A stretch of DNA of 64,000 nucleotides, taken from assembly GCF_024323335.1 (NCBI RefSeq), contig NC_066583.1:276851416-276915415 (forward strand), given 5' to 3'. Below, in pieces: positions 11,257-21,559 of this stretch. The stretch is from Lathyrus oleraceus. Lineage: Eukaryota > Streptophyta > Magnoliopsida > Fabales > Fabaceae. Each line of letters begins with the position of its first letter. The first letter of the stretch is position 1. The notes under the pieces were generated by a model, which made no database searches, was not told the DNA's origin, and saw only the letters and a program-made list of their open reading frames with translations. A program made the translations under genes and the position numbers.

Positions 11257-12659
11257 AAGATCATGGCATCATTTATGCTAGACATTTCACTATTTAACCG
11301 TAAATAAGTCAAGTAAACTGCGTAAACTGAAGCATTTTTAGTTAGATATAAGCGCAATTCTATAATATGAAATGTGTTGGTACTTATGAGTTTCTTGAGG
11401 ATATTTTACACTTTTGGGTATGTTAGCAGGTCAAAAACTAGTCTGGAAGCTCAGGGGATCAAACGTCAGATGCGAAATTAAGCCCGAGCAAGAAAACGGA
11501 AGAAAAAACCAAATTCTTGGAGAACCTTCTGTCCATACGCGTATGGCCTTACATGATACGCGTATGGACCTTCCCAGTACGCGTAGCATACGTATATGAT
11601 CAGAGGGATGGAAAATCTAGCAAAAAGACAAGCTTCTGATGATACGCGTACCAGACTGGGCAATACGCGTACCAGACTGGGCAATACGCGTATCAGAGGC
11701 TGTCTTACGTGCAGTACGCGTTTGAGACTGGGCAATACGCGTACCAGACTGGGCAATACACGTATGGAGCCCAAATTCAGGAAAAGCCCAACTGCATAGC
11801 TATTTAGAGGGGAGAACACGATTTTCCGGGGGTTGGAGAATTTTGAGAGAAAAAGAGACGCGTGTGAGACCTGGAGACTCTACGATTATCAGAGGATTCA
11901 TATGTTCAAGAGTTTTCCGACGATTGAAGATTGATTCCTCAAGAAATTCTGTAATGACAACAATGTTCATCTTTGTTTTTATTTCTATTATGAGTAGCTA
12001 AACCCCCAATTGCTAGGGGGGTGACCCTGATTCTGAATGTGACAGATTTTATGTTTATGAATGCATTGACTATTTCTTCTTTTCCACTAATGTGTTCTTA
12101 TTACCGTTCTTTATGCTTTATTCGTCGGACCAGCGAATGATGATTACTATGAATAGTTTCAGCTGGACAGCAATTGTTCATGGATCTGTATAAGAACTTT
12201 GGATAGTAAAAATAACCTAGGACTAGGGATTTTCTATCTGACCGGAAATTCTTGATATTCGAATGCTTGAGTATGAACTTAATTATTTATGGACATAGTA
12301 ATTAGGTTACATAGTCAAATGTCTTTTCACTAAGGAATTAGGAATAGATACACTTGAGGATCGGAATTAATTGGACAGAATTATTGTCTAAGCCTTCATA
12401 AATTATATCTGTTACAGGAAGTTTCATTCACCGAACCCTAGCAATCTTCTCTCATTTGTCTCTCGTTCAACCTTTTTACTTGTTTTATTTATTTGCAATT
12501 GGTAGTATAATTACTCACAATACAAAAACCAAAGGCTTTTGTCTAATTGAAACAATCTATAAACTCTGTATCGTCAAGCAGTCCTTGAGATCGGCAAACG
12601 GGGAATGTCCCTTTTATTACTACAGTGAGAAAAATAGTACACTTGCTATTTTCCCATCA
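11257..12659 (+). repeat. Athila LTR1
   Basis: From 11271 to the terminal CA at 12659 it matches LTR2 with no net length change and roughly twenty substitutions by eye. The first 14 nt differ from the TGTGATCAGTCACC start of LTR2, so the extreme 5' end is altered or lost. It contains the TACGCGTA array. A weak TATA-like agctatttag (about 11797) follows the array. The block ggggggtgaccctgattctg near 12018 is conserved in both LTRs. Confidence 0.85.
11533..11775 (+). repeat. TACGCGTA array with 21-bp tandem repeats in Athila LTR1
   Basis: Eight TACGCGT words, several in the 21-bp tandem unit atacgcgtaccagactgggc(a). One further site has decayed to tacacgta by a CpG transition; LTR2 still has tacgcgta there. 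ACGCGT fits the plant CGCG box (VCGCGB) bound by calmodulin-dependent CAMTA factors. Whether it acts as an enhancer here is inference from its place upstream of the presumed transcription start. Confidence 0.85.
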
Positions 12660-12665
12660 AGTTTT

Positions 12666-12683
12666 TGGCGCCGTTGCCGGGGA
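12666..12683 (+). promoter_or_regulatory. Primer binding site, tRNA-Asp (unit 1)
   Basis: TGGCGCCGTTGCCGGGGA, six bases after the LTR end. From memory of plant tRNA-Asp(GUC) this is a perfect 18-nt complement to its CCA-bearing 3' end, the usual Athila-type primer. Confidence 0.9.
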
Positions 12684-12810
12684 CTGCCAAAGATAATAGA
12701 GTTTATTAATTTATTTTAAATTAGAATTTTGTTGCTCTGCATCCAAAATTTTATTTACTGCTAATTTTAATTTTTATTGTTATTATAACTAATTTCTGTC
12801 TAATCTGTGT

Positions 12811-15800
12811 ATGCGAGGTAAGGCCTCAGCTGATTTTCATTTTGACGCAGAACCAGAGAGAACATTGCGCGCAAAGCTCAGAGAAGCTAGAAGAAAGAAA
12901 CTGGAAAACTCTGACACCGAAGAACCGGCCACACTTAGCACACCAGCCTCTGTTCACTCCGAAAAATCTGAGTCAGACACAGATTCACATCCAGACACTG
13001 TTAACATGGCTGCAGACCCACCCCCAGCGGAAAGACTTTTAGGTGACTATGGCAGACAGAATAACCCAGCAGTGCGGTTGACCATTGTTAATCAACCTGT
13101 TAATGTTGCTCACTTCCAGTTACACCCCTCAACTATCCGTCAGTTAGAAAGCAAACCTTTTGCAGGAAAGATCAATGAGGATGCAAACAAGCATCTGCAG
13201 AGGTTTCTAACTATGACTACATCATTGAAAATTGATGGGCATTCTGAAGAGGCAAAGAGATTGGTCATGTTCCCATTCACGTTATCTGAGGACGCTGAGG
13301 AATGGTTCTATTCCCTACCCGCAGGAAGCATTACTACATGGCAACAAATGGAAACAACATTCTTGAACGAGTATTTTCCTGCTTCTGTGTATATCCGTAA
13401 GAGGTATGACATTGTGAATTTTAAACAGAAAGACGGAGAGACACTTGGAGATGCATACAAAAGATTCAAGAGATGTTTAGTTGCATGTCCTACACATAAT
13501 CTGGATGAAACTGAACAAATGCAGAATTTTGTAAACGGGCTGAAGATGAGAACTAAGCAACTCATTGATACAGCTGCTGGTGGCTCGTCTAATTTTTCAA
13601 CAGCAATCGGTATCAAAAAAATCATCGAAGCTATTGCAGCGAATGAGCATTTGGAATTATATGACCGTACTGTAAATCAGCCGGAGGGAAAAATTGACTT
13701 GAAATTAGCAAATCAGGTAGTGAAAATGGAAGACCAGATTGCAGCTGAGGTTGAAAGAAGATTGAAAGCTATGAATTTAGGTACCCAGACTGTTGCTCAA
13801 GTTCAACCGGTTCCGACCATGATTTGTGAGATTTGTAGTGGACCACACTTTGCCATGCATTGTGTTGCAACCGCAGAACAAGTGCAAGCTATAAATTACC
13901 TGAGGCAGAATAATCCCTACTCAAATACATATAATCCGGGGTGGAAAAATCATCCTAATTTCTCTTGGAAAGATCAGCAAGGTAATGTTCAGAAGCAAGG
14001 ACCTCCACAACAACAACCACCTTACCAACCACAATATCAGCCGCAACAACAACATTATCAGCAACAAGTACCAAAGAAAGCGGATTGGGAGATTGCTATA
14101 GAGAAGATGGCAACTCAGAGTATGCAATTTCAGGAAGAAACCAGGAATAATCAGAAGAGCACAAATGCATCCATTAAAAATCTAGAGATTCAATTGGGTC
14201 AGATAGCACAACAGATAACAAATTCCCAAACACCAGGCGCATTACCTAGTGCAACAGTGACAAATCTGAGGGAGCACAATAATGTGAGTGCGGTAACAAC
14301 AAGAAGCGGAAAATCTGTTGAAGATCTTAAGAAGAAGGATGAAGAAGAAGATAAATTGCTTGAAGTGGACCTGGAAATCTTAGAAAACAAGACACCACCT
14401 GAGGAAGAAAGTGTGATACTGCCGGTGGTACAAGAAAAGCTACCTGAACCAAAACCCATCATTAAGCTTCCATTCCCACAAAGAAACAAAAAGAAGAAGC
14501 AAGATGAGAAAATTTTTCAGAAATTCATGGAGTTGTTCAGGAAATTAGAAATCAATATTCCATTCTCTGAGGCACTCGAGCAGATGCCTATCTATGCGAA
14601 ATTCATGAAAGACATCATCTCCAAGAAGCGCACCACTGACACTGACCCTGTTATACTAACTGAAACTTGTAGTGCTATTTTGCAGGGTATGAAGATTCCA
14701 GTGAAGAAGCCAGATAGAGGTTCTGTGACCATCCCGTGTACCATTGGAGATAGGTCCTTTAAAAGGGCGCTGATTGATTTGGGGGCTAGTGTTAGCCTTA
14801 TGCCTTTGTCTATTTACAGGAAGCTAGGAATTGGAAATGTTCAAGATACCAGAATGACACTTCAATTTGCTGACCACTCAGTGAAGAGACCTTTTGGGGT
14901 AGTTGAGGATGTTCTGGTCAAAGTTGATAAATTTGTTTTTCCTGTTGATTTTGTAATTTTGGAAATGCCAGAAGATGAAGAGATACCTCTGATTCTGGGC
15001 AGACCTTTCTTAGAAACAGGAAGATGCATGATAGACATTGAGGGAGGTACCTTGACCCTAAAGGTATATGATGAAGAGCTCAGAATTGATGTCCGAGATA
15101 CTATGAAACATAAAGAGGATATGTGTACAAACCACTCTCTGGAAGTAATTGATCAAATGGTAACTAGCACAATGCAAAGAAAGTTTCCTGAATTACCGTT
15201 GGAAAGAGTTCTTAGTCTGTCGGTCAGAGAGAGTGAAGAGAATGATGATGAAAAAGAAAAAGAAGTGTTTGCCATGCTGGATACACAACCCCTTTGGATG
15301 AAATCCAAACCACGCAGGTGGGAGGATCTGAGAGCTTCACCAGAATTAGAAGATGAAAAGGTGAGTAAACCAGGTATAAATTTTGAATTAAAACAATTAC
15401 CTGTAAACCTCAAATATGTCTTTCTAGGATCTGGAACAAATTGTCCTGCTATTATCAGTTCTGAGCTAAATGCCATAGATGAAGAAAAGTTGATACAGGT
15501 ACTGAAGAAACATAAAAGTGCTATTGGTTGGACTATTGAGGATTTAAAAGGGATTAGCCCCACAGTATGCATGCATAAGATACTGATGGAGGATAATCAG
15601 AAACCAGTAGTACAACCACAAAGGAGGTTAAACCCAGCAATGAAAGAAGTGGTAAGGAAAGAGGTTGTAAAGTTGTTAGATTCGGGAATGATTTACCCCA
15701 TTTCTGACAGCTCGTGGGTAAGTCCTGTGCATGTGGTACCAAAGAAAGGAGGAACCACAGTAATTTTAAATGAAAAGAATGAACTTATCCCAAATCGCAC

Positions 15801-17367
15801 AGTGACAGGGTGGCGAGTATGCATCGATTACAGAAGACTGAACACTGCAACAAGAAAGGATCATTTTCCTCTCCCTTTTATTGATCAAATGTTAGAAAGA
15901 CTTGCGGGTCATGAGTATTATTGCTTTCTGGATGGATATTCGGGATATAATCAAATTGCTGTAGCCCCGGAAGATCAGGAGAAAACTGCATTTACATGTC
16001 CTTATGGTATTTTCGCTTACAGACGGATGCCATTTGGGCTATGTAATGCCCCAACTACTTTTCAGAGGTGTATGACGTCTATATTCTCCGACATGCTTGA
16101 AAAGTATATGGAGGTGTTTATGGATGATTTCTCTGTGTTTGGTTCTTCTTTTGATAATTGTTTAGCTAACTTGTCTCTTATTTTGCAAAGATGTCAGGAA
16201 ACTAACCTTATTCTCAATTGGGAGAAATGTCATTTCATGGTGCAGGAAGGAATTGTGCTAGGACACAAAATTTCCCACAAAGGAATTGAAGTGGACAAAG
16301 CCAAAGTGGAGGTGATAGCTAACCTCCCACCTCCGGTGAATGAAAAAGGGATAAGGAGTTTTTTGGGTCGTGCAGGTTTTTATCGCAGGTTTATCAGAGA
16401 CTTCTCAAAAGTTGCCAAACCATTGACTGATTTGCTAGTCAAGGACAAGCAATTTAATTTTGATAAAAACTGCATGGTAGCTTTCGAGACTTTAAAGAGT
16501 AAGTTGATCAGTGCACCTGTTGTAATCGCCCCCGATTGGTCCTTGCCTTTCGAAATAATGTGTGATGCAAGTGACCTTCCTGTGGGGGTTGTTCTAGGAC
16601 AGAGAAAGGACAAATTATTGCATGTGATTTATTATGCTAGTCATGTCCTTAACCCGGCCCAAATGAATTATGCGACTACTGAAAAGGAGTTGTTGGCCGT
16701 GGTTTATGCTTTTGACAAATTTAGATCATATTTGCTTGGTTCAAAAGTTATTGTGTATACTGATCATGCTGCTTTAAAGTATTTGTTTGCTAAGCAGGAA
16801 TCAAAGCCGAGACTTTTGAGATGGATCCTCCTCCTTCAGGAGTTTGATTTGGAAATCAAAGACAAAAAGGGGTGCGAGAACACGGTCGCGGACCACTTAT
16901 CTCGCATGTCCCCAATCAAAGAAACTGAGGAGGAACATCCTATTCAGGACACATTCGCTGATGAGAAAATACTTGATGTTCAGGAGATACCATGGTTTGC
17001 TGACTATGCGAACTATGTGGTAGGTGGGGTTATACCTGATGACTTTAATTCTCACCAAAAGAAAAAGTTTCTTTATGATTGCAGGTTATACTTATGGGAT
17101 GATCCATTCCTCTATAAAAAGGGAGTGGATGGTTTGATCAGAAGATGTGTTCCAGAAAGAGAGCTAACCGACATTCTGAAAGCTTGTCATAATTCGGAGT
17201 ATGGTGGACACTTCAGTGGAGATAGAACTGCAGCAAAAGTCCTCCAATCGGGTTTGTATTGGCCGTCGCTATTCAAGGATGCAAATTCTATAGTCCGAGA
17301 ATGTGATAGGTGCCAACGAATAGGTAACATTACAAAGCGGAATCAGATGCCGAAAACTCCATGCTAG
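12811..17367 (+). CDS. gag-pol: Athila Gag-Pol polyprotein, unit 1 (frameshifted in integrase)
   Basis: A 1,518-codon frame. Gag core is at about residues 140-260 ([18 protein letters not shown]), a CCHC-like knuckle at about 337-350 ([13 protein letters not shown]) and a Gln/Pro-rich stretch at about 397-425. The protease at about 650-670 reads [13 protein letters not shown]; the DLG in place of D(T/S)G is normal for Athila. RT is at about 945-1170 with MPFGLCNAP and catalytic FMDD (1103-1106). RNase H is at about 1250-1370 (CDAS, TTEKE, YTDHA, TVADH). The integrase HHCC finger is at about 1460-1505 (H..GGHF..CDRCQR). A one-base deletion after 17352, relative to unit 2 (atgccg-aaaa versus atgccgcaaaa), ends the frame before the integrase core, which continues in another frame. 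The start is the first ATG after the leader; no intron is evident. Unit 1 RT keeps all the catalytic residues I checked. Confidence 0.9.
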   Translation: MRGKASADFHFDAEPERTLRAKLREARRKKLENSDTEEPATLSTPASVHSEKSESDTDSHPDTVNMAADPPPAERLLGDYGRQNNPAVRLTIVNQPVNVAHFQLHPSTIRQLESKPFAGKINEDANKHLQRFLTMTTSLKIDGHSEEAKRLVMFPFTLSEDAEEWFYSLPAGSITTWQQMETTFLNEYFPASVYIRKRYDIVNFKQKDGETLGDAYKRFKRCLVACPTHNLDETEQMQNFVNGLKMRTKQLIDTAAGGSSNFSTAIGIKKIIEAIAANEHLELYDRTVNQPEGKIDLKLANQVVKMEDQIAAEVERRLKAMNLGTQTVAQVQPVPTMICEICSGPHFAMHCVATAEQVQAINYLRQNNPYSNTYNPGWKNHPNFSWKDQQGNVQKQGPPQQQPPYQPQYQPQQQHYQQQVPKKADWEIAIEKMATQSMQFQEETRNNQKSTNASIKNLEIQLGQIAQQITNSQTPGALPSATVTNLREHNNVSAVTTRSGKSVEDLKKKDEEEDKLLEVDLEILENKTPPEEESVILPVVQEKLPEPKPIIKLPFPQRNKKKKQDEKIFQKFMELFRKLEINIPFSEALEQMPIYAKFMKDIISKKRTTDTDPVILTETCSAILQGMKIPVKKPDRGSVTIPCTIGDRSFKRALIDLGASVSLMPLSIYRKLGIGNVQDTRMTLQFADHSVKRPFGVVEDVLVKVDKFVFPVDFVILEMPEDEEIPLILGRPFLETGRCMIDIEGGTLTLKVYDEELRIDVRDTMKHKEDMCTNHSLEVIDQMVTSTMQRKFPELPLERVLSLSVRESEENDDEKEKEVFAMLDTQPLWMKSKPRRWEDLRASPELEDEKVSKPGINFELKQLPVNLKYVFLGSGTNCPAIISSELNAIDEEKLIQVLKKHKSAIGWTIEDLKGISPTVCMHKILMEDNQKPVVQPQRRLNPAMKEVVRKEVVKLLDSGMIYPISDSSWVSPVHVVPKKGGTTVILNEKNELIPNRTVTGWRVCIDYRRLNTATRKDHFPLPFIDQMLERLAGHEYYCFLDGYSGYNQIAVAPEDQEKTAFTCPYGIFAYRRMPFGLCNAPTTFQRCMTSIFSDMLEKYMEVFMDDFSVFGSSFDNCLANLSLILQRCQETNLILNWEKCHFMVQEGIVLGHKISHKGIEVDKAKVEVIANLPPPVNEKGIRSFLGRAGFYRRFIRDFSKVAKPLTDLLVKDKQFNFDKNCMVAFETLKSKLISAPVVIAPDWSLPFEIMCDASDLPVGVVLGQRKDKLLHVIYYASHVLNPAQMNYATTEKELLAVVYAFDKFRSYLLGSKVIVYTDHAALKYLFAKQESKPRLLRWILLLQEFDLEIKDKKGCENTVADHLSRMSPIKETEEEHPIQDTFADEKILDVQEIPWFADYANYVVGGVIPDDFNSHQKKKFLYDCRLYLWDDPFLYKKGVDGLIRRCVPERELTDILKACHNSEYGGHFSGDRTAAKVLQSGLYWPSLFKDANSIVRECDRCQRIGNITKRNQMPKTPC

Positions 17368-18266
17368 AAGTGGAGCTGTTTGATGTTTGGGGTATTGATT
17401 TTATAGGACCGTTTCCACCATCATCTGGTAAGAATTACATATTGGTTGCGGTCGATTATGTGTCAAAGTGGGTAGAGGCTGTGGCATTACCAACAAATGA
17501 TGCTAAAGTGGTGGTGAAGTTCTTGAGGCATAACATCTTTTCCAGGTTTGGGGTACCACGGGCTTTAATTAGTGACCAAGGTACGCATTTTATAAATAAA
17601 CTCATGGAGAATTTGTTGAAAAAGTATAATGTCAAACATAAGATAGCCACACCATATCACCCCCAGACGAGTGGGCAAGTGGAAGTGTCCAACCGTCAAA
17701 TAAAGCAGATCTTAGAAAAGACGGTAAGTGCTTCTCGGAAAGATTGGTCAGTAAAGCTGGATGATGCATTGTGGGCATACAGGACTGCATTTAAAACACC
17801 TATAGGTATGTCCCCTTATCAACTAGTTTACGGTAAGGCTTGTCATTTACCACTCGAACTCGAGCACAGAGCCTTCTGGGCCTCCAAATTCCTTAACTGT
17901 GATCTTTTCAAAGCTGGTGAGTCCCGAATTCTTCAACTTCATGAGTTGGAAGAGTTCAGGAATCAAGCTTATGAAAATGCCAAATTTTACAAGGAACAAA
18001 CAAAAAAATGGCATGATCAAAAGATCCAGAAGAGGGAATTTCGGGAGGGACAACTCGTATTGTTGTTTAATTCCAGGTTGAAGCTGTTCCAAGGGAAATT
18101 GAGGTCAAGATGGTCTGGACCGTTCGTCATTAACAAAGTATTTCCTCATGGAGCAATAAAGCTTAAAAATGAGAAGAATGGCGACACCTTCAAAGTTAAT
18201 GGTCAGAGGTTGAAACCATATAATCTCGGTGAAGGGGGACCAATTGACACAGTTAAACTCATCTGA
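17361..18266 (+). CDS. int: Athila integrase core and C-terminus, unit 1 (out of frame with gag-pol)
   Basis: This 301-codon frame is the continuation of gag-pol after the one-base deletion; its ATG is internal and probably not a natural start. The DDE triad is complete: WGIDF (residue 13), ISDQGTHF (about 75) and HPQTSGQVE (about 111). A GPY/F-type C-terminal region follows ([20 protein letters not shown]). This part is intact here but mostly deleted in unit 2. In a functional element it would insert the cDNA into the genome. As it stands, separated from its zinc finger, it is not expected to be made. Confidence 0.88.
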   Translation: MLEVELFDVWGIDFIGPFPPSSGKNYILVAVDYVSKWVEAVALPTNDAKVVVKFLRHNIFSRFGVPRALISDQGTHFINKLMENLLKKYNVKHKIATPYHPQTSGQVEVSNRQIKQILEKTVSASRKDWSVKLDDALWAYRTAFKTPIGMSPYQLVYGKACHLPLELEHRAFWASKFLNCDLFKAGESRILQLHELEEFRNQAYENAKFYKEQTKKWHDQKIQKREFREGQLVLLFNSRLKLFQGKLRSRWSGPFVINKVFPHGAIKLKNEKNGDTFKVNGQRLKPYNLGEGGPIDTVKLI

Positions 18267-18267
18267 G

Positions 18268-18331
18268 TATGAGGTGTCCCGTCGAGCCATGCGACGTTAA
18301 ACGAAGCGCTGCTTGGGAGGCAACCCAAGGA
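18268..18331 (+). promoter_or_regulatory. Conserved post-pol noncoding motif of Athila elements
   Basis: It starts just after the pol stop and contains gtcgagccatgcgacgttaa followed by acgaagcgctgcttgggagg and caacccaag. From memory, near-identical wording follows pol in many Athila-type elements of different plants. An AAGC-GCT-GCTT hairpin is possible. A role in splicing or expression of ORF3 is inference. Unit 2 has lost it in its 758-bp deletion. Confidence 0.55.
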
Positions 18332-18416
18332 AGGTTTGCAATTGTTTTGTTTTTGTTATGTTAATTTTGTCGAGAAAGTGATAAGAGAAACAAAAAGGGA
18401 TTTTTTTTAAAAAGGC

Positions 18417-18700
18417 CAATACGCGTATGCACTTTATGATACGCGTATTGGATGGAAAAATATCACTTCTCTGGTGATACGCGTATGATACGCGTATGGG
18501 ATGGAAAAATATCACCCCTCTGGTGATACGCGTATGGGACCTTGTGATACGCGTATCAGGCTCTGATACGTGATCTGTTACGTGAATCACATTTTTCACT
18601 AGTTCCATCAGCGTATGATACGCGTATGGGAGCCAGATACGCGTATGATACGCGTATGGGAGACTTATACGCGTATTGGCTGCGTATCATACGCGTATGA
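18417..18700 (+). repeat. TACGCGTA palindrome array downstream of pol (unit 1)
   Basis: About eleven TACGCGTA words, mostly as the 10-bp palindrome atacgcgtat. Some sit in a roughly 38-bp repeat (gatacgcgtatgggatgg plus aaaaatatcacccctctggt) and some as close pairs gatacgcgtatgatacgcgt. It lies directly upstream of ORF3 and shares its core word with the LTR array. Confidence 0.85.
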
Positions 18701-18837
18701 GTATTTGGGGTCTGTTTATATAATTTTTTGTCCGTACGGACTTCATTTTCTCACTTTTCTCCTTACGTGTTTTTGCGTATTGCTGTGATTTCTCTCTGTT
18801 TTTTTTTCTCTCTTTCACTCAGCTACAGATCCATATC

Positions 18838-20145
18838 ATGTCTCAATCACCAGAAGAGGTCAACACATTCCGTACCACATACCATGAAGCCAGATATGAG
18901 CAAATCAAGAGTCGAAGTATGGTCGAAGAGAAACATTGGATGTATCAGAATGACACGTTTCCAAAGGTCACTAATATTCTTAAAAAGCAGAAGTTAATCT
19001 ACTTCAATGACAAAATCCAACCGGTTTCGCTGGATCTGATCTGGGAATTCTACGCTAATGCACTACGGGTAACATCTGATGAAGAAGACCCAACACGGAA
19101 TGCAGCGTTCGTTTCATGGGTAAGGGGCAAGGTTATCAAATATGATGGGAAGACAATTAACAGTGTGTTGAAATGCAAATTCTATGATTCTGTTTGCCCG
19201 TTTGCCGAAGTGAAACGGTCTGACAAGAACTACTGGCCATACAATGAAATGAAAGCGTCACTAATTAGGTCGGGTCATGATTGACCACCTACTTCAAAAA
19301 TCTCTCCGGCCAAGATTATGGTTGTTGATCTAGCTCCGATTCCTAAGGCCATGGCATATTTCATTCATCATAATTTAAGCACTAATCGGAGCGGGTCTGA
19401 ATTGATATCGGAGCGTGCCCTGCTTCTTCATCAGATCCTGCAGAAGAAACAGGTGAATGTTGGACAGCTAATTGCTGCAGATATGGATGAGATTGCTCAG
19501 TCGCCAAAGAAGTCATTAGGCCATGCGACTGTGATTTACCTGCTGTGCAAGAAAGCTGGTGTTCCGGATTTCCCTGATGCACTTATGTTGTGACCGGCTG
19601 CACCACTGAACGCCCATTGGATGAAGGAGAGGACGGTCACAGATGATTTGCCCGACCTCTGAGGCGACCACATGACAGGGAGGGCAGCACCAGTGCTCCG
19701 CGCTAGGAGGCTCAGCCGACTACTACAGAGACACAACCCCCTCAGCCTCCTCCGATTGATGAGAACTCTCGGGAGTACCGGATGCAGATGTCGCACTTTT
19801 GTGTTATGCAGGACTTCTGTTTTCAGTATGGACTGTCAGGGAGAGTTCTTACTCATCAGACAGATCTTTGGGAAGAGGCACTGTGCTTTAGAGATAGATT
19901 CTCCGGACCGCCTCCAGCACCTCACTATGGACACCTTTCCTTGGTGGAACCAGCCCGTTCAGATAGGGGGAGAGATTCCGCAGCAGCCACCGCACCAGAC
20001 ACCACCTCAGCAACAGCATACTCCTTCGGGCCACACAGAGACGTTGACGCCTATCTCTGCCTTCGCACGGGGGCACACTCTGTTGGATCCGACAGATGAG
20101 ATTGATTTTGACACTCATATGCAGGACGGTGGACTGGGTGATTAA
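18838..20145 (+). pseudogene. Athila ORF3 (env-position gene, putative plant transposon protein domain), unit 1
   Basis: The N-terminal two thirds resemble the plant transposon protein domain found in the third ORF of Athila-type elements: a helical, charged region around EKHWMYQNDTFP, YWPYNEMKAS, LLLHQILQKKQVNVGQLIA and TVIYLLCKKAGV. The C-terminus is Pro/Gln-rich and ends THMQDGGLGD. No signal peptide or clear membrane segment is visible, so calling it an envelope is not supported. Breaks: TGA at 19282 (Trp in unit 2) and TGA at 19591 (Gln in unit 2). A one-base loss near 19650 shifts the frame until a 5-bp loss near 19930 restores it. The start ATG follows the TACGCGTA array by about 130 bp. 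Confidence 0.75.
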
Positions 20146-20901
20146 TTATGTTATGTTTTTTTGTACTTTTGGTTTTCTTTGTGTATTTTTTTTTGTTTTT
20201 TTGTGTGGGTTTATTCAGTTTTTATTTTCTTTTGCTTTGAAGTAATCACCTATTATGGGTTGTCTTAATCTAATGAATTTGATTTTGTTTACCTCCAGTT
20301 TCCTGTTTATTTCGTTAGATATGTGACTATGTCTGGCTATTGGTTATCTTGATCACTTACACCAAATACTTGGGCGTCCTCTCTTTCAGTCCCCTGACTG
20401 TAGATACTGTTGTTTATGATTGGACGCACTGGTTAAGATTAACATCAGAACCACGAGCATGAGCTTTGAACTCAGAGGTATGATAGAACAAGTCAGCTTA
20501 ACCCGTCCTGGTGAGATCTGAAAAAGCCAAACACTTATCATCATATGAGAGATATCAGGTATGTCTTTATCAATCTTGGTTTGCGTATGTTCTTTTGTTA
20601 TTATTAGCGGTACGAATACACACACTGAGGCATGTTTTTGTTTATCACCTAGAGCCTTTCTAGCCATCCCATTATTATTATTATCCATTGTTTCACCCTG
20701 TTGAGCCTGTTAATCATTTATTTCTGATATACCCGTTTTTTTTCTCAACCCATGACCTTGTAAATATCCTACCCTGTTCAGAGTATGTGAGGATTGATTT
20801 CTTCTCTACGTTTCTATCTAAGTTTGGGGTTGCTGTTGGAATAACAACCTTTAAGTTTGGGGTAGCTTTGCAGTAAGTGAATAGTAAGTGAATGTAGTAT
20901 T

Positions 20902-20925
20902 AAAAAAAAAAAAAAAAAAAAAAAA
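20902..20925 (+). repeat. Poly(A) run of 24
   Basis: A homopolymer inside the Athila tail. Athila sequence flanks it on both sides, so it is not the tail of an inserted retroposon. Unit 2 is truncated before this point, so it cannot be compared. Confidence 0.9.
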
Positions 20926-21082
20926 CAACAACATGAAAAGAAAGAAAGAGAAAAGCGAAAAATAATAAAAGAACAGCTTTTGAAAAATGCTACATTCACT
21001 ATAGATAAAAGGAAAAGAGATTACAAAACCCTACAGGAATAATAGGAAAGAAACGTAGTGAGAGAATGAGTTCATGTACTCT

Positions 21083-21209
21083 GAACCAAAAACCTTTGTT
21101 CAAATTTCATACCCTACCTAAACCAAAGCCCCGTTACAACCCAAAAGACCAAAAACCGTAGTTCCAATTTCATACCATACCTAAACCAAAGCCCCGTTAC
21201 AACCCTAAA
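21083..21209 (+). repeat. Two ~64-bp tandem copies in Athila tail
   Basis: Both copies contain caaatttcataccctaccta-like sequence followed by aaccaaagccccgttacaac. They differ by a few substitutions. Confidence 0.8.
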
Positions 21210-21548
21210 GACCTCAAAAAGTGTGTGTGATTGTACATGTTGATAGGATGAGAGAATTTATTCAAACTTCTGATTTGATATTGCATATTGTGATTTGAGA
21301 GTAATAACACTTTAACCCAGAGAGACTTGGTGAGAGTGTGATATAAGCTGACAGGTGAAGTCATATCTCTGAGGGAAAGAGTTTCTAGCTCGTTGGCTAT
21401 GTGGAAAAATCAGAAAACCTGAAAAAACATCAAGAGGTCCAGTGCGAAAGATTTCAGCAGTATTGTGGTAAGAACTGTTTTACAGTAAGTTTGGGGTGAC
21501 ATGATATTTGATGGTAATAAAATGTTACTTGAGGACAAACAACAAGCT

Positions 21549-21559
21549 AAGTTTGGGGT
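21549..21559 (+). promoter_or_regulatory. Polypurine tract before Athila LTR2
   Basis: aagtttggggt lies immediately before TGTGATCAG, the start of LTR2. It would serve as the plus-strand primer for unit 1. Confidence 0.75.

Larger units (their letters stand above)
11257..21559 (+). mobile_element. Athila-type Ty3/gypsy retrotransposon, unit 1
   Basis: The order is LTR1, tRNA-Asp primer site, gag-pol, post-pol motif, TACGCGTA array, ORF3, noncoding tail and polypurine tract ending at LTR2. Every landmark recurs 10,303 bp downstream in unit 2. The lineage call rests on the primer site, the [10 protein letters not shown] protease, the [10 protein letters not shown] motif, and an ORF3 of the putative plant transposon protein type in the env position (as in Athila, Calypso and Cyclops). 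It sits inside element A gag. It is broken by a frameshift in pol and by nonsense changes in ORF3. Confidence 0.88.
20146..21559 (+). other. Athila unit 1 noncoding tail before LTR2
   Basis: No coding potential. It contains four copies of the polypurine-like word aagtttggggt (about 20820, 20851, 21485, 21549), of which only the last touches the LTR. It also holds a 24-A run (20902-20925) and two ~64-bp tandem copies at 21083-21209 sharing cctaaaccaaagccccgtta. Confidence 0.75.

Noticed and set aside
15153..15572. 139-codon minus-strand frame inside gag-pol
   Set aside because: It is antisense to a clear pol coding region and is repeated at 25456-25875 only because the unit is duplicated; a Ser/Phe-rich shadow.
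18728..18997. 89-codon plus-strand frame overlapping the start of ORF3
   Set aside because: It is in a different frame from the conserved ORF3 protein and has no family resemblance.
18838..20145. ORF3 as a true retrovirus-like envelope gene
   Set aside because: No signal peptide, membrane anchor or cleavage site is visible. Only its position after pol suggests env.
20902..20925. A24 run as the tail of a SINE, LINE or processed pseudogene
   Set aside because: Both flanks are Athila tail sequence and there is no target duplication or inserted body.
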